From Prevotellaceae bacterium (GTDB lineage: Bacteria > Bacteroidota > Bacteroidia > Bacteroidales > Bacteroidaceae): 33,770 nucleotides of DNA. The notes under the pieces were generated by a model. The model did not search any database, was not told the origin of the DNA, and worked only from the letters and a program-made list of their open reading frames with translations. The stretch spans positions 1 through 33,770 of the forward strand of contig JAGKTZ010000014.1 in NCBI GenBank assembly GCA_021153165.1. Direction: 5' to 3'. Position numbers and translations under genes: made by a program. Shown here piece after piece: positions 31,567-33,770 of the stretch. Each line of letters opens with the position of its first letter. Within the stretch, counting starts at the first letter, position 1.

Positions 31567-32430
31567 TTAATTTTCCAATTCGCTCACACTATGCAATAAT
31601 TTTTTGGCAAGTTTTTCATTATTTTGTGCCGCTTCATGCCATAGGCGGATAGCCTTTTCATGGTCCTCTTCACAGCACATACCGACGAAATGGAACATGC
31701 CAATCAGCGTCTTTGCTTGGTAAAGTCCACTATCGGCAGCCATTTTGAGGTATTTATAAGCTGACTGGTAATCAGGTTCGCCCCAATAGCCTTCTCCATA
31801 AATCAATCCCATGTAAAGGGCTGCTTTCATATTGCCACCAGCAAGAGCTTTGTCCAGCCAATAGAAGCATTTGCCCGGATCCTTATCGATAGGATCGCCT
31901 TCATTGTAATGTACTGCTACCTCTACCTGCGCCTCGGTATCACCGGCTTCGGCCTTTGCCAGCAATTCGTTGAAATCATTCATTTTTTGTGCCAAGTATG
32001 CAGCATATTCTTCATTAGAATAGATACTGTCATAGGGCACATAGGTATAGTCGGCGCTGACGGTATCGACTGCAGTAGAGTCTAAATAAGCATAGTAATC
32101 TTCGGCATAGGCACTGTCGACAACAGTCGAGTCTGCATAGTCGTAGTAATCATCTGCGCAGACGGTGTCGACTACTGCCAAGGTGTCAGCTTCTGCCATC
32201 ATTTCAGTCACCATTTCCATATAGTCTTCGTAGGCTATGGTGTATTCCATCGCTGCGGATTTGAGCAGATGTTCAGCATATTTCTTTTTATCCTGAAACA
32301 CTTCTTTCCAAATCGTTGCTTTGATGTATTCCACTTTTCTTTCCGACCAATTATATTGTTGGGCAGAGGCATGGGGCGCACACCACAGGGCAGCAAGTAT
32401 CATGAGAAAAGTAAGTAGTCTTGTTTTCAT
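31567..32430 (-). CDS. Exported Sel1-like protein with Tyr/Asp-rich insert
   Basis: A 287-residue protein. After signal peptide MKTRLLTFLMILAALWCAPH..SAQ comes a helical stretch, then an unusual acidic segment (about 80-140) built of DDYYDYADSTVVDSAYAEDY-like repeats in which DST/DTV alternate with YY pairs, and then about three or four divergent Sel1 repeats (AQVEVAVHYNEGDPIDKDPG, AALYMGLIYGEGYWGEPDYQ). The Tyr/Asp insert is not part of the Sel1 family and may be a binding or calcium-contacting linker. It lies between the upstream unknown gene (60 bp) and the Sel1 gene downstream (23 bp). Confidence 0.85.
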   Translation of the reverse strand: MKTRLLTFLMILAALWCAPHASAQQYNWSERKVEYIKATIWKEVFQDKKKYAEHLLKSAAMEYTIAYEDYMEMVTEMMAEADTLAVVDTVCADDYYDYADSTVVDSAYAEDYYAYLDSTAVDTVSADYTYVPYDSIYSNEEYAAYLAQKMNDFNELLAKAEAGDTEAQVEVAVHYNEGDPIDKDPGKCFYWLDKALAGGNMKAALYMGLIYGEGYWGEPDYQSAYKYLKMAADSGLYQAKTLIGMFHFVGMCCEEDHEKAIRLWHEAAQNNEKLAKKLLHSVSELEN

Positions 32431-32490
32431 TTTCCTTAATGTTTTTTGAATTATGTCAGGGTTTGTGAGAGAGCGAGTCGTGTCGTCTGT

Positions 32491-33336
32491 TTACAATTCA
32501 GAACTGTTGATTTTGATTGTGCAAGACTTTCCGGTTTTGTCACCAGTATATTTATAGACCATTGTTGCACCTGCATCTTTCAGTGCTTTAATAAGCAATT
32601 GTGATGACGGTTCGGTTTTTAGTGCATTGATCAAATTCTTTTTGATATTAAGAGTATTTCTTTGGAGGAGTTCAACGGAATTTACAGTTTCGTCCATGTC
32701 ATAATAGAATACAAATTCGTTGTTACTATATGTAACTTGAGTTCCTGTTATTCCACCTTCCAATTTTATAGGAAATTGTGCATTTGTGACTCTTACTTGT
32801 TCTCGAAGAAACTCTTGGGGACTATATTCTTTGTCAGCGTTCAAGATGTCTGCCAGGTCATTGGTCGACAAATTCATCTTTGCTGTCTTTTGTGTATCCT
32901 TTTCCACGTAAATTACTTCCAAACCATAGCCTTCTGCTATCATCAGTTGAAATAATTTTTTTATAATGGGGGAGTTCATATACGAAAAACTTTGCTTGGC
33001 GCTATGTTTTATTGATTGCTTATTGTTGTTGATAGCATCAATAACATAAGTATATGTCTTATTAACGACAGCTTTGAACGACACACAGCCATTAGTGTGA
33101 GTGATGCTGACAATTTCGCCGAAATCCCCCATGGATGTAGGACAAGACAGGTTCATCAGCTTGACAAACTCTAATAGTTCGTTATCTGTCTTGATGTTGG
33201 CACTATATGGGGTGGGTGTATTCGCTCCTTCAAAATGAGAATCAGATATAGCGTTTGGATTACTGAAGGAGCAGAACAATATGAAAGCAAGTCCTAAAAC
33301 GGCAGTTGGTTTTGATAGAGCAAATAACTTTTTCAT
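32491..33336 (-). CDS. Exported protein of unknown function, first gene of Sel1 operon
   Basis: A 281-residue protein from the chosen start MKKLFALSKPTAVLGLAFIL, a good signal peptide ending near FCSFSNPNA. A 58-residue upstream extension in the same frame is not protein-like and runs through a direct repeat, so it was rejected. The mature part is mixed alpha/beta and contains two related segments, TDNELLEFVKLMNLSCP..YTYVIDAINNNKQSIKHS and EFLREQVRVTNAQFPIKL..TLNIKKNLINALKTEP, followed in each case by LIIKAL-like helices (KKLFQLMIAEGYGLEVIY, QLLIKALKDAGATMVYKY), suggesting an internal duplication. No named family is recognised. Two Sel1 genes follow on the same strand. Confidence 0.75.
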   Translation of the reverse strand: MKKLFALSKPTAVLGLAFILFCSFSNPNAISDSHFEGANTPTPYSANIKTDNELLEFVKLMNLSCPTSMGDFGEIVSITHTNGCVSFKAVVNKTYTYVIDAINNNKQSIKHSAKQSFSYMNSPIIKKLFQLMIAEGYGLEVIYVEKDTQKTAKMNLSTNDLADILNADKEYSPQEFLREQVRVTNAQFPIKLEGGITGTQVTYSNNEFVFYYDMDETVNSVELLQRNTLNIKKNLINALKTEPSSQLLIKALKDAGATMVYKYTGDKTGKSCTIKINSSEL

Positions 33337-33770
33337 AATAGATTTTTTTGGAGTGTGTGTAAAAATGTATGATATGTTTTTTATAGTTTTGTCTCGAAAC
33401 TTTCTGTTGTTTTGTCTCGAAACTCTCAGCAGTCTTGTCACTTTATGTCGAAACAAGCATGAGAGTAACCCATGCTGCCACCCCCATTTTTGCTGAAATG
33501 GCGATGGCATGAGTCATGTAGGCAAATGTATGCAAAATATTTGTATCTTAATATTGCTTTGGTAAAAAAATGCGAAAAAACAGCGAATGGGCTGGAGAAT
33601 GATTGCCTTAAGCAGATGTCCACAAATAATCCTTACATCAAAGATGTTGTACTCTTATTGTTTTAACCACGAAACGAAGTTCGCCGCCCGAAGGGGCTAA
33701 AGGCAATTTGCACTAATTTACACTAATGCCTTGCGGGGCATTTAAGACCGGATGGATATTAGTGAAAATT
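33337..33770. other. Gene-free right edge
   Basis: Contains the leader of the minus-strand operon, a 16-bp direct repeat (33386-33401 and 33409-33424), and at the end a TTTGCACTAATTTACACTAA / ATATTAGTGAAAATT sequence around GCCTTGCGGGGC that looks like the start of another palindromic intergenic repeat. No gene supported. Confidence 0.55.
33386..33424. repeat. 16-bp direct repeat upstream of a Sel1 operon
   Basis: GTTTTGTCTCGAAACT occurs at 33386-33401 and 33409-33424, 23 bp apart; a weaker TATGTCGAAACA follows at about 33445. Each unit contains the near-dyad GTTTTGTCTCGAAAC. Spacing of about two helical turns suits an operator, read as AGTTTCGAGACAAAAC on the coding strand. Confidence 0.6.

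Noticed and set aside
33337..33510. 58-codon N-terminal extension of the last minus-strand gene
   Set aside because: It precedes a good signal peptide and runs through direct repeats; the extension is basic and not leader-like.

Overview
The window looks like chromosomal DNA of a Bacteroidales bacterium, most likely Prevotellaceae or a close relative. This rests on Bacteroidetes-type promoters (TTTG, about 20 bases, TAnnTTTG), a pyruvate:ferredoxin oxidoreductase typical of anaerobes, BspA-like leucine-rich repeats, GH33 and GH84 secreted glycosidases (the GH84 with a C-terminal tail resembling a type IX secretion sorting domain), HU-family proteins and weak Shine-Dalgarno sequences. The genus is inferred, not proven.

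Layout. From 0.4 to 24.7 kb nearly every gene lies on the minus strand: a TerB-like protein with a small membrane protein, an iron-dependent alcohol dehydrogenase, an aldo/keto reductase, a sialidase, a BspA-like LRR protein, a GH84 hexosaminidase, a lipoprotein, a 541-residue Sel1-repeat protein, the PFOR, a second small lipoprotein, an AAA/DUF4143 ATPase and a WYL regulator. The exception is an AT-rich two-gene insertion on the plus strand (2.5-4.1 kb) encoding an unknown protein and a probable HEXXH metallopeptidase. A tRNA-Arg(CCU) lies at 13.96 kb. From 24.75 to 26.23 kb there is no gene but a dense cluster of DnaA-box-like nonamers, which I interpret as the chromosomal origin oriC. To its right transcription flips to the plus strand: HU protein, small membrane protein, T7-lysozyme-like amidase, tiny hydrophobic ORF, then two Sel1-repeat proteins, one fused to a TonB C-terminal domain. 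The window closes with a minus-strand operon of a secreted unknown protein and two more Sel1 proteins, convergent with the Sel1-TonB pair.

The intergenic DNA is unusually structured. At least five repeat families recur: (A) a 73-bp element with 13-bp terminal inverted repeats TCTCACGC..GCGTGAGA; (B) a GC-rich double-hairpin unit (GTCCCCCT..AGGGGGAC followed by a second hairpin and GGAGGGGG), often in head-to-head REPIN-like pairs and clustered around the putative origin; (C) degenerate 9-bp tandem repeats (GTCTTTAGG-like) flanking B; (D) a large palindrome made of CACGAATT / TACACGAGATACG arms; and (E) T-rich GTCTAAGG-TTTTTT-GAAAA units. Purine-rich GAGGAGAGTTGAGAG tracts follow several stop codons. 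No CRISPR array or insertion-sequence transposase is visible.

Functionally, the sialidase and GH84 enzyme suggest foraging on host glycans; PFOR, alcohol dehydrogenase and aldo/keto reductase fit anaerobic fermentation; and five exported Sel1-repeat proteins form a local paralogous group of unknown role.
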